Shown: positions 46,171 through 56,505, counted from the stretch's first letter. The stretch: DNA of 64,000 bases from Gemmatimonadaceae bacterium (GCA_025358925.1 JANYHT010000039.1:248001-312000), one strand, 5' to 3'. The notes: a model not told the origin generated them from the sequence alone. Numbers and translations are program-made.

Positions 46171-47119
46171 GAAGAAGGTCGTCGATGATGTCGTCGAATG
46201 TACGCGTCGCGCGCCATCCGGTCGTGAGTTGCAGCTTGCGAGAATCGCCAACCAGCGAGGGTACATCGACGGTACGCACGAGCGCGGGATCTTCGGCGAG
46301 CGAGGCCGACACCTGCGCTCTCCGCAACACGCGCGCTACGATCGCGGCAACCGAGTGCCCTACACCGCTGGCGACGTTGTACACCTCACCCGGCACGCCC
46401 CGCCGACAGAGGGAAATATACGCAGCGACGACGTCGCTTACATGGAGAAAATCGCGCACGGGCGACGTATTTCCGAGCAGGAGCGGAGTGCCCGGAGGCG
46501 CGTTTCGCAGCGCAATCGCGCGGGCGACCAAGGCCGGCAAAAGGAAGCGCGGTTCTTGTCCGGGTCCACTGTGGTTAAAGCTGCGCGCCACCACGACGCG
46601 AAGCGCCGTGGACCGCCAGAGTTGCAATGCCAAAATTTCCTGTGCCGCTTTCGTCGCCGCGTACACAGTACGAGGCGCCAGCAGTGCCGTTTCCACCAAC
46701 GGAACGTCAGCATCGTCATGTCGACCATACTGTTCGCCGCTGCCAACAATTAGCACCATGGGATCACCGTGCCCCGCATCGCGAGCGCGTCCCAATTCAT
46801 GCAGCAATCGCGCCGTCGCTGTCACATTGATGTCCCACGCCAACGCCGGATCGGCCGCCGCGGTTGGCAGGTGCGAAATAGCGGCCAAATGCACGACAAA
46901 ATCCGGACGTGCCGCTTGTACCACGGCGCTCACGTATGCGTCACTGCGCAAATCACCGTACATCCACGCAATCGGTGCCATACGCGCGTGCGATAGGAGC
47001 GGCGCACCGACAGTGTTCGGTTCGGTTGCGAGCGCGGTGACGGCAACGCCATCGCGCCGGAATGCGTCCGTCAACCAACGACCGACAAAACCGGCGGCGC
47101 CCGTTACCAGGACACGCAT
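46154..47119 (-). CDS. rmd: GDP-4-dehydro-6-deoxy-D-mannose reductase
   Basis: Extended SDR enzyme predicted to reduce GDP-4-keto-6-deoxymannose to GDP-D-rhamnose. The 321-residue protein has [11 protein letters not shown] (NAD(P) motif), IVGSGEQYG, the YxxxK in YAATKAAQE, and SFNHSGPGQ plus [14 protein letters not shown], which are Rmd-type signatures. Its partner gmd ends 42 bases upstream. The pair makes a complete route from GDP-mannose. A talose-forming activity cannot be excluded. Confidence 0.85.
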   Translation of the reverse strand: MRVLVTGAAGFVGRWLTDAFRRDGVAVTALATEPNTVGAPLLSHARMAPIAWMYGDLRSDAYVSAVVQAARPDFVVHLAAISHLPTAAADPALAWDINVTATARLLHELGRARDAGHGDPMVLIVGSGEQYGRHDDADVPLVETALLAPRTVYAATKAAQEILALQLWRSTALRVVVARSFNHSGPGQEPRFLLPALVARAIALRNAPPGTPLLLGNTSPVRDFLHVSDVVAAYISLCRRGVPGEVYNVASGVGHSVAAIVARVLRRAQVSASLAEDPALVRTVDVPSLVGDSRKLQLTTGWRATRTFDDIIDDLLHAATH

Positions 47120-47161
47120 GTCATACCTCAGGCCGCGCGCCGATGGCCGCCGTGCGTTGTG

Positions 47162-48154
<993 letters not shown>

Positions 48155-48183
48155 CTATGCGTGGTGCGACGTACCGATGCACA

Positions 48184-48220
48184 AAAGCGGAGAGCCCGAA
48201 TGTTGCGAGCTCCCCGCTTT
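48184..48220 (-). terminator. Terminator after rpmB
   Basis: A 13-bp stem with two G-U pairs (48184-48196 with 48208-48220) closes an 11-base loop. On the minus strand it is followed by TTTTGTGC, a short U tract. It closes the alpha ribosomal operon and separates it from gmd. Confidence 0.8.
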
Positions 48221-48238
48221 GATGTGCTCACGAACAAC

Positions 48239-48460
48239 TCAGACGGCGGCGACCTGTCCACGCGGCGCGCGCGGCACCTTTCCAGCCGCGAGACAGCGCG
48301 TGCAGACTTTCACTTTGATGATCTTGTCGCCGGAGACGGTGCGCACGACCTGAAGATTCGGCTTCCAAGTACGACGCGTTTTGTTGTTGGCGTGCGAGAC
48401 ACTGTTGCCGAACGCGACGCCTTTGTCACAGTGGTAGCAACGACTGCGGTTGATGGCCAT
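48239..48460 (-). CDS. rpmB: Ribosomal protein L28
   Basis: Large-subunit protein, 73 residues. It has the zinc-type CxxC pairs: YHCDK with Cys at 8 and 11 region and VCTRCLAAG near 53-56, plus GFGNSVSHANNKT-like FGNSVSHANNKTRRTW. It follows rplQ by 14 bases, which is not the common place for rpmB (usually beside rpmG), and it is the last gene before a terminator. Confidence 0.95.
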   Translation of the reverse strand: MAINRSRCYHCDKGVAFGNSVSHANNKTRRTWKPNLQVVRTVSGDKIIKVKVCTRCLAAGKVPRAPRGQVAAV

Positions 48461-48474
48461 GTGCGTGCGTCCTG

Positions 48475-48831
48475 TCAGCTAAGGATCAATTCGATCCGCG
48501 CCATTTCTGCACCATCACCCTTGCGGTGACCGGTCTTCAGAATGCGCGTGTATCCACCTTGACGCGTGGCGAATTTCGGACCGACTTCCTGAAAAAGCTT
48601 GTCGGCTGCCTCGCGCTTGGAGATATGCTTGCCCGCGAGCCGCCGCGCGTGAAGCGTGCCGGTGCGGGCTTTGGTGATGAGCTTTTCAACGAACGGACGC
48701 AGTTCCTTGGCCTTGGCCTCGGTCGTTTCGATCGCACCGGACTCGATGAGCGAGGTGGCGAGATTGCGGAGCAACGCTAAGCGCTGCTCACTGGTCCGCC
48801 GAAGTTGGCGATTGGCCTTACGGTGGCGCAT
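48475..48831 (-). CDS. rplQ: Ribosomal protein L17
   Basis: Large-subunit protein of 118 residues starting [17 protein letters not shown], with the conserved LRNLATSLI and [20 protein letters not shown] segments. It starts 5 bases after the rpoA stop, the classic order. Confidence 0.97.
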   Translation of the reverse strand: MRHRKANRQLRRTSEQRLALLRNLATSLIESGAIETTEAKAKELRPFVEKLITKARTGTLHARRLAGKHISKREAADKLFQEVGPKFATRQGGYTRILKTGHRKGDGAEMARIELILS

Positions 48832-48836
48832 GGGTA

Positions 48837-49919
48837 TTACTCCTCGTCTTCGTCGTCGTCTGGCGCATTTTCGGCAGCGCGGCTGGGCGCCGTGCCCATG
48901 TCGAGGATACGGACACCGTCCGCACTCTCTTCATAGCGCATGCCAAAATTGAGCCCTTCCTTCTCGAGCAGCGCGGCGATTTCCTGCAACGACTTCTTAC
49001 CGAAGTTTTTGACTTGCAGAATTTGCGCCTCGGTCTGGCGAACCAGATCACCGAGCGAGCGGATGTTGGAGTTCTTGAGTGAATTAACCGAGCGCACCGA
49101 CAATTCGAGATCATCGATTGGCGTCCGGAACAACTCGGCGAGACGAAGCGCGTCACTGTTGGCGCCATCGCCAGCCGCGCCGGGCTGGGCTGAAGCAGAC
49201 GATCCGAAGCCCACGAAATACTGGAAGTGGGTTTGCGCGAGCGCTGCTGCATAGCTGACCGCTTCTTCCGGCGACATAGTGCCGTTGGTTTCGACGGTGA
49301 GCGACAAACGATCGTAGTCGGTGCGCTGACCGACGCGAGTTTCCGCGACGGTGAAGTTGGCACGACGGACCGGGCTGTAAATCGCATCAATCTTGACGAC
49401 ATCGACGGAGAGTGACTTCTCCGGCGGATGCTGATCGCTTTCGATGTACCCACGTCCCTTGTTCACGTACAATTCGACGTTCAACTCACGATCGTCTGTG
49501 ATCGTAAACAAATGATGCGACGGGTTGATCACCTTCGCGCCGCCAACCGATTCAATCTGAATATCTGCGGCGGTGACATGACCGGGACCAGTCTTGTTGA
49601 TGCGGAGCACGGTCTGCTCGACATCATCAGGCAACGCGAGCGTGAGCGTTTTTAGATTGCCGATAATCTGGTGCACATCTTCGACGACACCTGCAATCGT
49701 CTGGTGCTCGTGGACGACGCCGTCGATACGGAATGCCCACACGGCGGAACCGCGCAGCGACGACAGCAACAGTCGACGCATGGCGTTGCCTAACGTGTGA
49801 CCAAAACCGCGCTCGAGCGGCTGTAAGCGAAATTCTGCAACGTTGGGAGTATCCTCGCGCTTCGTCGCTTCGACGAGCTGCGGACGGACGAGCCCACTGA
49901 GATCGATCGTATTCGCCAT
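48837..49919 (-). CDS. rpoA: RNA polymerase alpha subunit
   Basis: Core RNA polymerase assembly subunit. Start ATG 49919 gives 360 residues. The N-terminal domain has [21 protein letters not shown] in abbreviated form ([14 protein letters not shown]) and the CTD carries the DNA- and activator-binding [19 protein letters not shown] helices and the [11 protein letters not shown] motif. The last ~30 residues form an acidic tail (DDDEDEE). The open frame runs further upstream through the rpsD-rpoA gap, but those residues do not match the family. Confidence 0.98.
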   Translation of the reverse strand: MANTIDLSGLVRPQLVEATKREDTPNVAEFRLQPLERGFGHTLGNAMRRLLLSSLRGSAVWAFRIDGVVHEHQTIAGVVEDVHQIIGNLKTLTLALPDDVEQTVLRINKTGPGHVTAADIQIESVGGAKVINPSHHLFTITDDRELNVELYVNKGRGYIESDQHPPEKSLSVDVVKIDAIYSPVRRANFTVAETRVGQRTDYDRLSLTVETNGTMSPEEAVSYAAALAQTHFQYFVGFGSSASAQPGAAGDGANSDALRLAELFRTPIDDLELSVRSVNSLKNSNIRSLGDLVRQTEAQILQVKNFGKKSLQEIAALLEKEGLNFGMRYEESADGVRILDMGTAPSRAAENAPDDDEDEE

Positions 49920-50113
49920 AACGTAGAAAGTCCTGTGATGGTCACACCGGGGAAATGCGGCCCCGGCGACGCTCTGCCCCGCCCCGAACGCGCGGCAGAT
50001 CCGTATGGGAGTTCGGGTCCCGACCGTTGGTGATCTGTGCAGGCACACACCACCAACAAGTTTTTACTTTTACCATGTCGACGCGCACGACGGCGCGTCG
50101 ACATTGCGACACA
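49920..50113 (-). promoter_or_regulatory. rpsD-rpoA intergenic leader with hairpin
   Basis: This 194-base gap is large for the alpha operon. On the minus strand it begins with a 10-bp perfect stem (50076-50085 with 50094-50103, 8-base loop) followed by an A-rich stretch. This could be an internal regulatory structure, a processing site or an internal promoter region for rpoA. No gene is visible. Confidence 0.4.
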
Positions 50114-50749
50114 CTACTTCGAGTACAACTCGACGACGAGCTGTTCCTGTGCGGCGAGCGGAATGGCCGTACGCTGCGGCTTCTCGAGCACGCGACCGCT
50201 GTATGACTCCTTGTCAACGGCGATCCACGACGGCGTTGTGCCACGGGCACTCTGCTCCATCGCGGCCATTACGAGAATCATCTCTCGCGACGACTGCTTG
50301 ACACGCACTTCTTCGCCCGGACGCACTTGGTACGACGGGACGTCAAGGATACGCTGCTTGACTTCAACGTGACGATGCCGAATGAGCTGACGCGCTGCCT
50401 TACGGCTCGGCGCAAATCCCATCCGATAGATCACGTTGTCGAGACGCGTTTCCAAAGCGGCCAACAGGTTGTGACCCGTGATGCCTGGCGTCGACGCCAC
50501 ACGATCAAACGTGTTGCGGAACTGCTTCTCGCTGATGCCATAGATGCGCTTGATTTTTTGCTTCTCGCGCAACTGCTTGGCGTACTCGGACACCTTCTTC
50601 CGACGCGCCGTGGACTGGCCGTGCTGGCCAGGCGCGTACGGGCGACGTTCCACCGGACATTTCTCGGTGAAGCACTTGGTGCCTTTGAGGAACAACTTCG
50701 TGCCTTCCCGACGGCACTGACGGCAACTGGGACCTGTATAACGTGCCAT
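50114..50749 (-). CDS. rpsD: Ribosomal protein S4
   Basis: Small-subunit assembly protein of 211 residues from ATG 50749. The N-terminus is the zinc form with four cysteines (SCRQCRREG, then KCFTEKCPVERR). The S4 RNA-binding domain follows (LETRLDNVIYRMGFAPSRKA, RQLIRHRHVEV). It starts 2 bases after rpsK. In E. coli S4 represses this operon; the site is not recognisable here. Confidence 0.97.
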   Translation of the reverse strand: MARYTGPSCRQCRREGTKLFLKGTKCFTEKCPVERRPYAPGQHGQSTARRKKVSEYAKQLREKQKIKRIYGISEKQFRNTFDRVASTPGITGHNLLAALETRLDNVIYRMGFAPSRKAARQLIRHRHVEVKQRILDVPSYQVRPGEEVRVKQSSREMILVMAAMEQSARGTTPSWIAVDKESYSGRVLEKPQRTAIPLAAQEQLVVELYSK

Positions 50750-50751
50750 GG

Positions 50752-51129
50752 TCAGACCCTCCGACGCTTGGGGGGACGGCAACCATTGTGCGGAATCGGC
50801 GTGACGTCGCGAATGGACTTCACTTGGAGACCCGCGGCAGCGAGAGCCTGTATGGCCGACTCGCGGCCACTGCCCGGACCCTGCACGCGCACATGCACTC
50901 GACGCACGCCGAGCGTGAGCGCTTCGCGCGCGCACTGTTCGGAGGCAACGGTTGCAGCGAACGGCGTTGACTTCTTCGATCCCTTGAAGCCGGCCTTTCC
51001 AGACGATCCCCACGACACCGTGTTGCCATGCATGTCGGTGATGGTGATGGTCGTGTTGTTGAACGTGGCGCTGACGTGGGCAATACCTTCGGCCTCGACG
51101 ACGCGCTTGGATTTCTTTGCGGTTGCCAT
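50752..51129 (-). CDS. rpsK: Ribosomal protein S11
   Basis: Small-subunit protein of 125 residues with [20 protein letters not shown] and the C-terminal [18 protein letters not shown] end, both diagnostic. It lies 3 bases after rpsM. Confidence 0.97.
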   Translation of the reverse strand: MATAKKSKRVVEAEGIAHVSATFNNTTITITDMHGNTVSWGSSGKAGFKGSKKSTPFAATVASEQCAREALTLGVRRVHVRVQGPGSGRESAIQALAAAGLQVKSIRDVTPIPHNGCRPPKRRRV

Positions 51130-51132
51130 GGC

Positions 51133-51510
51133 TTACTTGGTCACCTTCTTTTTGCCCGCGATAGCGCGGCGCGGCCCCTTCTTGGTGCGCGCGTTGGTGT
51201 GCGTCCGCTGACCACGAACCGGCAACCCACGGCGATGACGCGTGCCGCGATAGGAGCCGATATCCATGAGGCGTTTGATGTTCATCGCGACTTCGGTGCG
51301 CAAGGCCCCTTCGACGCGATGATTGCGCTCAATTTCCTGGCGGAGCTTGTTGACATCGACGTCAGACAAATCCTTGACGCGCTGCGCCGGGCTCACGCCC
51401 GCCGCTTCGAGAATACGCTGCGCCATCGCGCGGCCAATTCCGAAAATGTAAGTAAGGCCGATCTCTACCTTTTTGTCGCGTGGGAGATCGACGCCTGCGA
51501 TACGTGCCAT
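51133..51510 (-). CDS. rpsM: Ribosomal protein S13
   Basis: Small-subunit head protein of 125 residues, starting [20 protein letters not shown] and containing [20 protein letters not shown], both diagnostic. It lies 15 bases after rpmJ. Confidence 0.97.
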   Translation of the reverse strand: MARIAGVDLPRDKKVEIGLTYIFGIGRAMAQRILEAAGVSPAQRVKDLSDVDVNKLRQEIERNHRVEGALRTEVAMNIKRLMDIGSYRGTRHRRGLPVRGQRTHTNARTKKGPRRAIAGKKKVTK

Positions 51511-51525
51511 GTGTTAGCGCTCCCC

Positions 51526-51642
51526 TCAGCCTTGACGCTGTTTATGCTTGGGGTTTCGCTTGCAGATAATGCGAGTCACGCCCTGTCGTTTCACGACCTT
51601 GCAGTGCTCACAAATCGGCTTTACGCTGCTACGAACTTTCAC
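51526..51642 (-). CDS. rpmJ: Ribosomal protein L36
   Basis: A 38-residue large-subunit protein starting at GTG 51642. It reads [20 protein letters not shown] at its N-terminus and ends [11 protein letters not shown]; the Cys residues of ICEHC, one further Cys (IICKR) and a late His form the zinc site of the C+ type. It is the first visible gene of the alpha operon; no infA lies directly upstream. Confidence 0.96.
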   Translation of the reverse strand: MKVRSSVKPICEHCKVVKRQGVTRIICKRNPKHKQRQG

Positions 51643-51892
51643 GGGATACCTCGACGCATCAGCATCGACGGAGCCTCCCGCACCGAAGTGATTCGGCCGG
51701 CTGGACTCCCCATGTGTTCATCACGCGTGAAGCATCGCGAAGGCTGGAAAAAAGAACAGCACAACTGATTCCGCGCACGCGTGAAGCGAAGGTGGCCGGC
51801 GGATCGGCCTAAGAATCTTGTCCTGAAATGGGCAAGACTCTCAGCTTAATGGACTTGGGGGGGGGAAGCAAGGGAGGGACTATCCATTCGTC
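51643..51892. promoter_or_regulatory. Intergenic region between pyrF and rpmJ
   Basis: This 250-base gap separates the pyrD-pyrF end from the ribosomal operon and should hold the alpha-operon promoter. It contains a G8 run at 51857-51864. I see no clear -35/-10 pair, no hairpin terminator for pyrF and no coding sequence. Confidence 0.35.
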
Positions 51893-52591
51893 CTACTCCT
51901 TCGCTTGCCGCATAGCGGCCACCGGATCCGCCGCCGCCGTCACGGCGCGGCCCAAGATGATCCAACTCGCGCCAGCCGCAGCGGCCGCAGCTGGTGTCAT
52001 GACACGACGCTGATCGTGACCATCACCGCCCCCCAAGCGGATGCCTGGCACGAGTACGCCGAGTCGAGCACCGAACGCGCCATGCACGGCCGCAGCCTCA
52101 TGACCAGAACACACGACGCCTGCTCCACCGGCGTTCGCCACGATGGCGGCCAAACGGCGCACTTCCGTCTCCACCTCAAGGGCATCGTCGCGTCCCCACG
52201 CTTGTCGTAAGGTGTCCGCGTCGAAACTGGTCAGCACCGTCACGCCAAGCACGCCGCAGAACGTGCCGGTGCCCGTTTCATCATTGGCGCCGTTGACCGC
52301 GGCGCGCACCATCTCCTCGCCGCCGCTGGCGTGCACCGTCAGTAAAGACGCACCGAGTCGCGCCACGCTCCGCGCTGCGCGGTGCACCGTGCTTGGGATA
52401 TCGTGCAACTTGAGGTCAACGAAGACTTCTTTACCCTCGTCGCGCAGCCAGCAAACCGTAGACGGACCCTCCGCCGAAAAGAGCTCAAGTCCAACCTTAT
52501 AAAAATTGCACGTGTCGCCCAACAGCCTCACCAGCGCGCGCGCGGCTTCCGCATCAGCAACATCGAGCGCAACAATCGGTATCGCGCTCAT
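51893..52591 (-). CDS. pyrF: Orotidine 5'-phosphate decarboxylase
   Basis: Last step of UMP synthesis. Start ATG 52591 overlaps the pyrD stop as ATGA and gives 232 residues. The active-site motif DLKLHDIPST is at 59-68 (Lys61, Asp64), and VLVPGIRLGGGDGHDQRRV binds phosphate. It follows pyrD, so two steps of pyrimidine synthesis are coupled. Confidence 0.95.
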   Translation of the reverse strand: MSAIPIVALDVADAEAARALVRLLGDTCNFYKVGLELFSAEGPSTVCWLRDEGKEVFVDLKLHDIPSTVHRAARSVARLGASLLTVHASGGEEMVRAAVNGANDETGTGTFCGVLGVTVLTSFDADTLRQAWGRDDALEVETEVRRLAAIVANAGGAGVVCSGHEAAAVHGAFGARLGVLVPGIRLGGGDGHDQRRVMTPAAAAAAGASWIILGRAVTAAADPVAAMRQAKE

Positions 52592-53532
52592 GTGGGCCAC
52601 TGCAACGTGCCAATGATAGTCCGCAAATCGCTCACGCCCTCGCGGTCAGCCCACGCCGCGAGACCGCGCGCGATCCGCTCTGGGGCCCGTGGGTTACGCA
52701 ACGCGGCAGTACCAACGCCAACCAGGGATGCGCCGGCAAGCAGATACTGCACCGCGTCGTCGGCCGTCGAGACTCCACCAACGCCAATGATCGGTACTGC
52801 GGGCAGCGCACGGCTCACGCGCCTCGTCGCGAGCACACCCATGGGGAGCAGCGCCGGACCACTTATACCCCCCGTGCCAAAGCCGATTTTCGGTCGTCGG
52901 CGCGACGTATCCACCACGAGTCCGGGCATCGTATTGATGAGTGTCACGCCGTCAGCGCCTGCATCCACCGCCACGCGCGCCGAATCCACAATGCCCGTGC
53001 CAAGTGTTGGCGAAAGTTTGACGAAGATGGGCCGCGTCGTCACGCATCGGGATGCGCGAACGAGCGCTGCAAGCGCCACATGGTCTGCGCCAAACTCTAA
53101 GCCGCCGGCCTGCACGTTTGGACAACTCACGTTGAGTTCAAATGCATCCACCCCGTCCGTGTCCTGGAGCTTCTGCACGACCGTCGAAAAATCATCGATG
53201 CTATTCCCAACGACATTCACGATCACGCGCGTCCCAGCGTTGCGTGCCATCAACCATGGCATTGCGTCGACGCACACCACGTCCACTCCAGGATTGGCAA
53301 GTCCAATGGCGTTGATCATACCGCCTGCAAATTCGCTCACACGAAGCGGCGGCGCGCCATGACGTGGTGCCACACTCACCGCCTTCGTGGTCAAGCCGCC
53401 AATGGCGTTGAGGTTCAGCACGTCGTCGACTTCGCGTCCGTACCCCGCGGTGCCCGCCGCAAGCACGATCGGATTGCGGAAGCGCAGTCCCATCACCTCC
53501 ATGCGACTTCGAGAAATCTCGGTCTGAGTCAT
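52588..53532 (-). CDS. pyrD: Dihydroorotate dehydrogenase, class 1 (1B-like)
   Basis: Oxidises dihydroorotate to orotate with FMN. I chose ATG 53532 (314 residues); ATG 53502 is an alternative. The catalytic Cys lies in FELNVSCPNV, as in class 1 enzymes, and FVKLSPTLG, TLINTMPG and the phosphate-binding IIGVGGVSTADDA are typical. Class 1B enzymes pair with PyrK; no pyrK is in the window. No N-terminal membrane helix is seen, which argues against class 2. Confidence 0.92.
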   Translation of the reverse strand: MTQTEISRSRMEVMGLRFRNPIVLAAGTAGYGREVDDVLNLNAIGGLTTKAVSVAPRHGAPPLRVSEFAGGMINAIGLANPGVDVVCVDAMPWLMARNAGTRVIVNVVGNSIDDFSTVVQKLQDTDGVDAFELNVSCPNVQAGGLEFGADHVALAALVRASRCVTTRPIFVKLSPTLGTGIVDSARVAVDAGADGVTLINTMPGLVVDTSRRRPKIGFGTGGISGPALLPMGVLATRRVSRALPAVPIIGVGGVSTADDAVQYLLAGASLVGVGTAALRNPRAPERIARGLAAWADREGVSDLRTIIGTLQWPT

Positions 53533-53576
53533 CGCGTTTGCGGACGATCGAATCACCAACGGTGATATCGAGTCGA

Positions 53577-54983
53577 CTATTTCCTGGTCGGCACAGCGAC
53601 CGGTTTTGGTGGCGTTTGTAAAATGCGCAGGCTATCGGTCCATCTGCGCACCGTTTCTGCCCAGCTGACTCTGAGCACATCGGCCGCAGATAAAAAGTCT
53701 GGCGCAAGTGTGGGATCTTCGCCGCGCATCCAACGCGCGACGGATGTTGTCGCGTACGATGTCAGCACACGCGCATTCCACGATGCCGCGCTATCCGGCC
53801 ATAGTAACGCCGCAGCATACCACGCGCGCGAGGCAAGGAGCGACGTTGGCATTTCACGCGCCACCTGCAAGAACATCGTGCGGGCGACCGCGAATGCGCG
53901 CAGCGAATCACGTGCCACTTCGGCAGCGAGGAAAAGTGACGCACCCGTTGTATCGGGTTTCTGCTGCAGCAGTCGCAATAACAATAATGGCTCGTTCACA
54001 CGACGCGTGTATTGCGCGCGTCGGACCACACTGTCTTGACGGGCAAACAACGTGTCGAGTTCGCGCATCGTTGCGACGCGACCCAAGCCGAGTAGCGACA
54101 ATCGTGCGGAGGCCTCATGCTCAATCGCCGTGTCTCGTCCAGCCAGTGTCCGCGCGAGGATGAGATGGTGACGCGCCAGCGTGTCTCGGCCCGCGCGCAT
54201 GTAGAGATCACCGATGGTGTAATGCAGCGCGACGCGGTTCGCATCACGTACACGCGAGACATCGTACCGATCCACCACATGCTCGGCAGCGTTGAAAAAC
54301 CCGGCACTCCAGAGCTCTCGTACTGCACGCGCCACATCATCGCGATAGTCCGCCTGCCCCGCACGCTCAACGAGCAGGGATTCAACACGAACAAATTCAC
54401 GGGCAGCGACTGACGCGCTTAGTAGTTCCCACTGCACTGATCCGCTGTGCGCGTTCGCGAGGTAACGAGGTACCGCGTCGCGATCACCCGCCGCAAGCGC
54501 AGCGCGTGCCGCCCACAAGCGTGCCTGACGCGCTGTTTCCGCGTCGCGCACATCGACCAGCGAATCGAGACGGATACGCGCGGCGGGAATGCGATTGGAT
54601 CGCAGCTCGCACGCGCCAAGTGCCACGCGTGCACGATCACGATCGTCGACCGTGCTTCCACCGAGTCGCAGATACTCCGTTAACCGTGGCATTGCGCGAT
54701 CACACTGCCCGCTCAACGCTTGGCTACGTCCGGCCAAGTACAAGGCACGCGGACGCCATTTCGAACTGGGATGACGAAGCAACACACTCTCCGCCTTTGC
54801 AGCGGCGACCTGGAACTGCGCGCCTGCTTCACCCTCGGCGTCAGCGCGCAACTGTACATCACCGAAATGCGACGCGGCCTTCGCGTTGTACACACCATTG
54901 TAGTACACGCAGCCCTGGCCGAGCATCCACGCAAGCAGCACGGCGGCAAGCGCGCGCCTGGACGACCGCGGTGCGACGCTCAC
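53577..54983 (-). CDS. TPR-like lipoprotein of unknown role
   Basis: A 468-residue protein starting at GTG 54983, overlapping the amidase stop as GTGA. The signal peptide ends in GQGC, a lipobox-like site, followed by VYYNGVYNAK. The rest is alpha-helical with TPR-like pairs (PRALYLAGRSQALSGQCDRA, DLYMRAGRDTLARHHLILAR). It resembles BamD-type outer-membrane TPR lipoproteins in layout but is longer. Place after an amidase gene suggests an envelope role. No further match recognised. Confidence 0.8.
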   Translation of the reverse strand: MSVAPRSSRRALAAVLLAWMLGQGCVYYNGVYNAKAASHFGDVQLRADAEGEAGAQFQVAAAKAESVLLRHPSSKWRPRALYLAGRSQALSGQCDRAMPRLTEYLRLGGSTVDDRDRARVALGACELRSNRIPAARIRLDSLVDVRDAETARQARLWAARAALAAGDRDAVPRYLANAHSGSVQWELLSASVAAREFVRVESLLVERAGQADYRDDVARAVRELWSAGFFNAAEHVVDRYDVSRVRDANRVALHYTIGDLYMRAGRDTLARHHLILARTLAGRDTAIEHEASARLSLLGLGRVATMRELDTLFARQDSVVRRAQYTRRVNEPLLLLRLLQQKPDTTGASLFLAAEVARDSLRAFAVARTMFLQVAREMPTSLLASRAWYAAALLWPDSAASWNARVLTSYATTSVARWMRGEDPTLAPDFLSAADVLRVSWAETVRRWTDSLRILQTPPKPVAVPTRK

Positions 54984-55789
54984 GGCGCACTGCCCACCTT
55001 GCGCTCGTATTGTTCAAGATAGGTGACGGCCGCTGCGGCAAGTGTTTCGGCGAGTTCTCGTTGATGCACTGGACTGCTGATGTAGGCAGCATCAGCGCGA
55101 TTGGTGCCAAACCCGACCTCGACCAGCACGGCCGGCATGAACGCGGTAACGAGGACCATGAACCCGGCCTGCTTCACACCACGATTAGTGCCCGGGTGCA
55201 TGCCCGCCAAGCCATTTTGCACGAGGCTCGCGAGCCGCGCGGACTCGCGTAAATGTTCGTTCTGCGCCATGTCGCGAATGATGAAACTGAGCGGGTCATT
55301 GCGCGTTGCATCCACCGACGTTTCAAATCGAATGGCTTGATTTTCCATCGCCTCGACGCGCCGCTCATCTTCCGTTTTTGCCTCTGAGAGAAAGTACGTC
55401 TCGAAGCCGCGCGCCAGACTTGGCTCCTTCCAGTGCGGATTGGCCGCATTGACATGCACGGAGATAAATAAGTCGCCCTTGGATTGATTGGCGATACGCC
55501 CACGATCGCCCAACGCGATCAGTGTGTCGGTGCTGCGGGTCATGATCACGCTGATGCCACGCCGGATCAACGCCGCGCGCAGCGCGCGCGCCATGTCGAG
55601 TGTGATGTCCTTCTCGAAAAGTTTCGGCGACGCACCAAGGGGTCCGCTCATGCCGTTATCGCGCCCGCCGTGCCCGGCGTCTACCACGACGACACGCGGA
55701 CGCGTGAGCGCACGGGCGCTACGTCGTGGGGACGGCGACGGCACGGTCACCGTCACCAGTTGCAGCGCGAGCATGAGCGCGGCAATCAT
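54980..55789 (-). CDS. N-acetylmuramoyl-L-alanine amidase (Amidase_3)
   Basis: Zinc hydrolase that cuts the amide between muramic acid and the stem peptide of peptidoglycan. The 269-residue protein has an N-terminal hydrophobic segment likely to be a signal peptide (ALMLALQLVTVTV). Zinc ligands are His40 in VVDAGHGGRDNG, Glu59 in LFEKDITLDMA and His112 in FISVHVNA; the catalytic Glu is in AVLVEVGFGTN. No AMIN or LysM domain is present. It starts 5 bases after smpB. Confidence 0.92.
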   Translation of the reverse strand: MIAALMLALQLVTVTVPSPSPRRSARALTRPRVVVVDAGHGGRDNGMSGPLGASPKLFEKDITLDMARALRAALIRRGISVIMTRSTDTLIALGDRGRIANQSKGDLFISVHVNAANPHWKEPSLARGFETYFLSEAKTEDERRVEAMENQAIRFETSVDATRNDPLSFIIRDMAQNEHLRESARLASLVQNGLAGMHPGTNRGVKQAGFMVLVTAFMPAVLVEVGFGTNRADAAYISSPVHQRELAETLAAAAVTYLEQYERKVGSAP

Positions 55790-55794
55790 GCTGA

Positions 55795-56265
55795 TTAGCG
55801 CTGACTGAGTGCGCGGGCGATTTCGCGTTGCGCGTCTTTTTTCTTGAGATCGTCGCGCTTGTCGTGCTGTTGCTTGCCGCGTGCCAGCGCGAGGCGTGCT
55901 TTGACGCGTCCACCCTTGAAGTACAGTTCTAGCGGCACCAACGTGAGGCCTTGGCGCTCGACTGCACCGATCATGCGGCGAATTTCGCGTTTGTGCAGGA
56001 GCAGCTTTCGCGTACGCGTGGGTTCATGATTGAACTGGTTGGCCTGACCGTAAGCACCGATGTGCAGGTTCAGCAAGAACACCTCGCCTTCTTTGATGAC
56101 CCCGAATGCGTCCGTCAGGTTGGCTTTGCCTTCGCGAAGCGCTTTGACCTCGGTGCCGGCAAGCACGATACCGGTTTCCCAAGTATCCAGAATTTCATAG
56201 TCGTGACGTGCGCGCCTATTGCGCGCGATCAGCTCTGTCGGTTCTTCCGTGTCTTGATTGGCCAT
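55795..56265 (-). CDS. smpB: SsrA (tmRNA)-binding protein
   Basis: Partner of tmRNA in rescuing stalled ribosomes. ATG 56265 gives 156 residues, the usual size; ATG 56304 would add 13. NRRARHDYEILDTWETGIVL, GTEVKALREGKANLTDAF and YFKGGRVKARLALARGKQQH in short form (GRVKARLALARGKQ) are diagnostic, and the tail is basic. It heads the smpB-amidase-TPR-pyrD-pyrF run. No ssrA gene is seen nearby. Confidence 0.95.
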   Translation of the reverse strand: MANQDTEEPTELIARNRRARHDYEILDTWETGIVLAGTEVKALREGKANLTDAFGVIKEGEVFLLNLHIGAYGQANQFNHEPTRTRKLLLHKREIRRMIGAVERQGLTLVPLELYFKGGRVKARLALARGKQQHDKRDDLKKKDAQREIARALSQR

Positions 56266-56315
56266 CCGACCGAGCAATTTAGCGACGCGCAGAGCGCGAT
56301 GCATCCCAAGGCGCG

Positions 56316-56344
56316 TTGACTCCGCTCGTAGCGCTGCCTATTCT
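56316..56344 (+). promoter_or_regulatory. Sigma70-type promoter of tRNA-Leu
   Basis: TTGACT at 56316-56321 and TATTCT at 56339-56344 are separated by exactly 17 bases, ~50 bases before the tRNA. This is the best consensus promoter in the window. It overlaps the alternative N-terminus of smpB, which favours the shorter smpB start. Confidence 0.65.
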
Positions 56345-56395
56345 TCCCGACCCTGAGTATGTCTGCTGGACAGCGGCGGAAAAACGCCGAACGTT

Positions 56396-56480
56396 GCCGG
56401 AGTGGTGGAATTGGTAGACGCGCTGCGTTCAGGTCGCAGTGAGCTCACGCTCGTGGGGGTTCGAGTCCCCCCTCTGGCAC
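56396..56480 (+). tRNA. tRNA-Leu (anticodon CAG)
   Basis: The 85-base gene has an acceptor stem GCCGGAG paired with CTCTGGC (one G-U), the A and B box-like GTGGTGGAATTGGTAGAC and GGTTCGAGTCC segments, an anticodon arm CTGCG-TTCAGGT-CGCAG reading CUG, and a long variable arm typical of leucine tRNAs. CCA is not encoded. It is one of only two plus-strand genes. Confidence 0.95.
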
Positions 56481-56505
56481 TCAACGTTTCGTTATCGCAG
56501 CGCCA

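Noticed and set aside
49920-50048. Upstream extension of rpoA
   Set aside because: The added 43 residues do not match RNA polymerase alpha and have no ribosome binding site; family start fits ATG 49919.
50750-51013. Upstream extension of rpsD
   Set aside because: It runs in another frame through rpsK; the S4 N-terminus MARYTG begins at 50749.
51857-51864. G8 run as a phase-variable promoter element
   Set aside because: It is intergenic but not positioned between recognisable promoter hexamers, so there is no support for a regulatory role.
55795-56395. tmRNA gene near smpB
   Set aside because: The space around smpB holds only a promoter and tRNA-Leu; no tmRNA-like acceptor and tag-coding structure was found.
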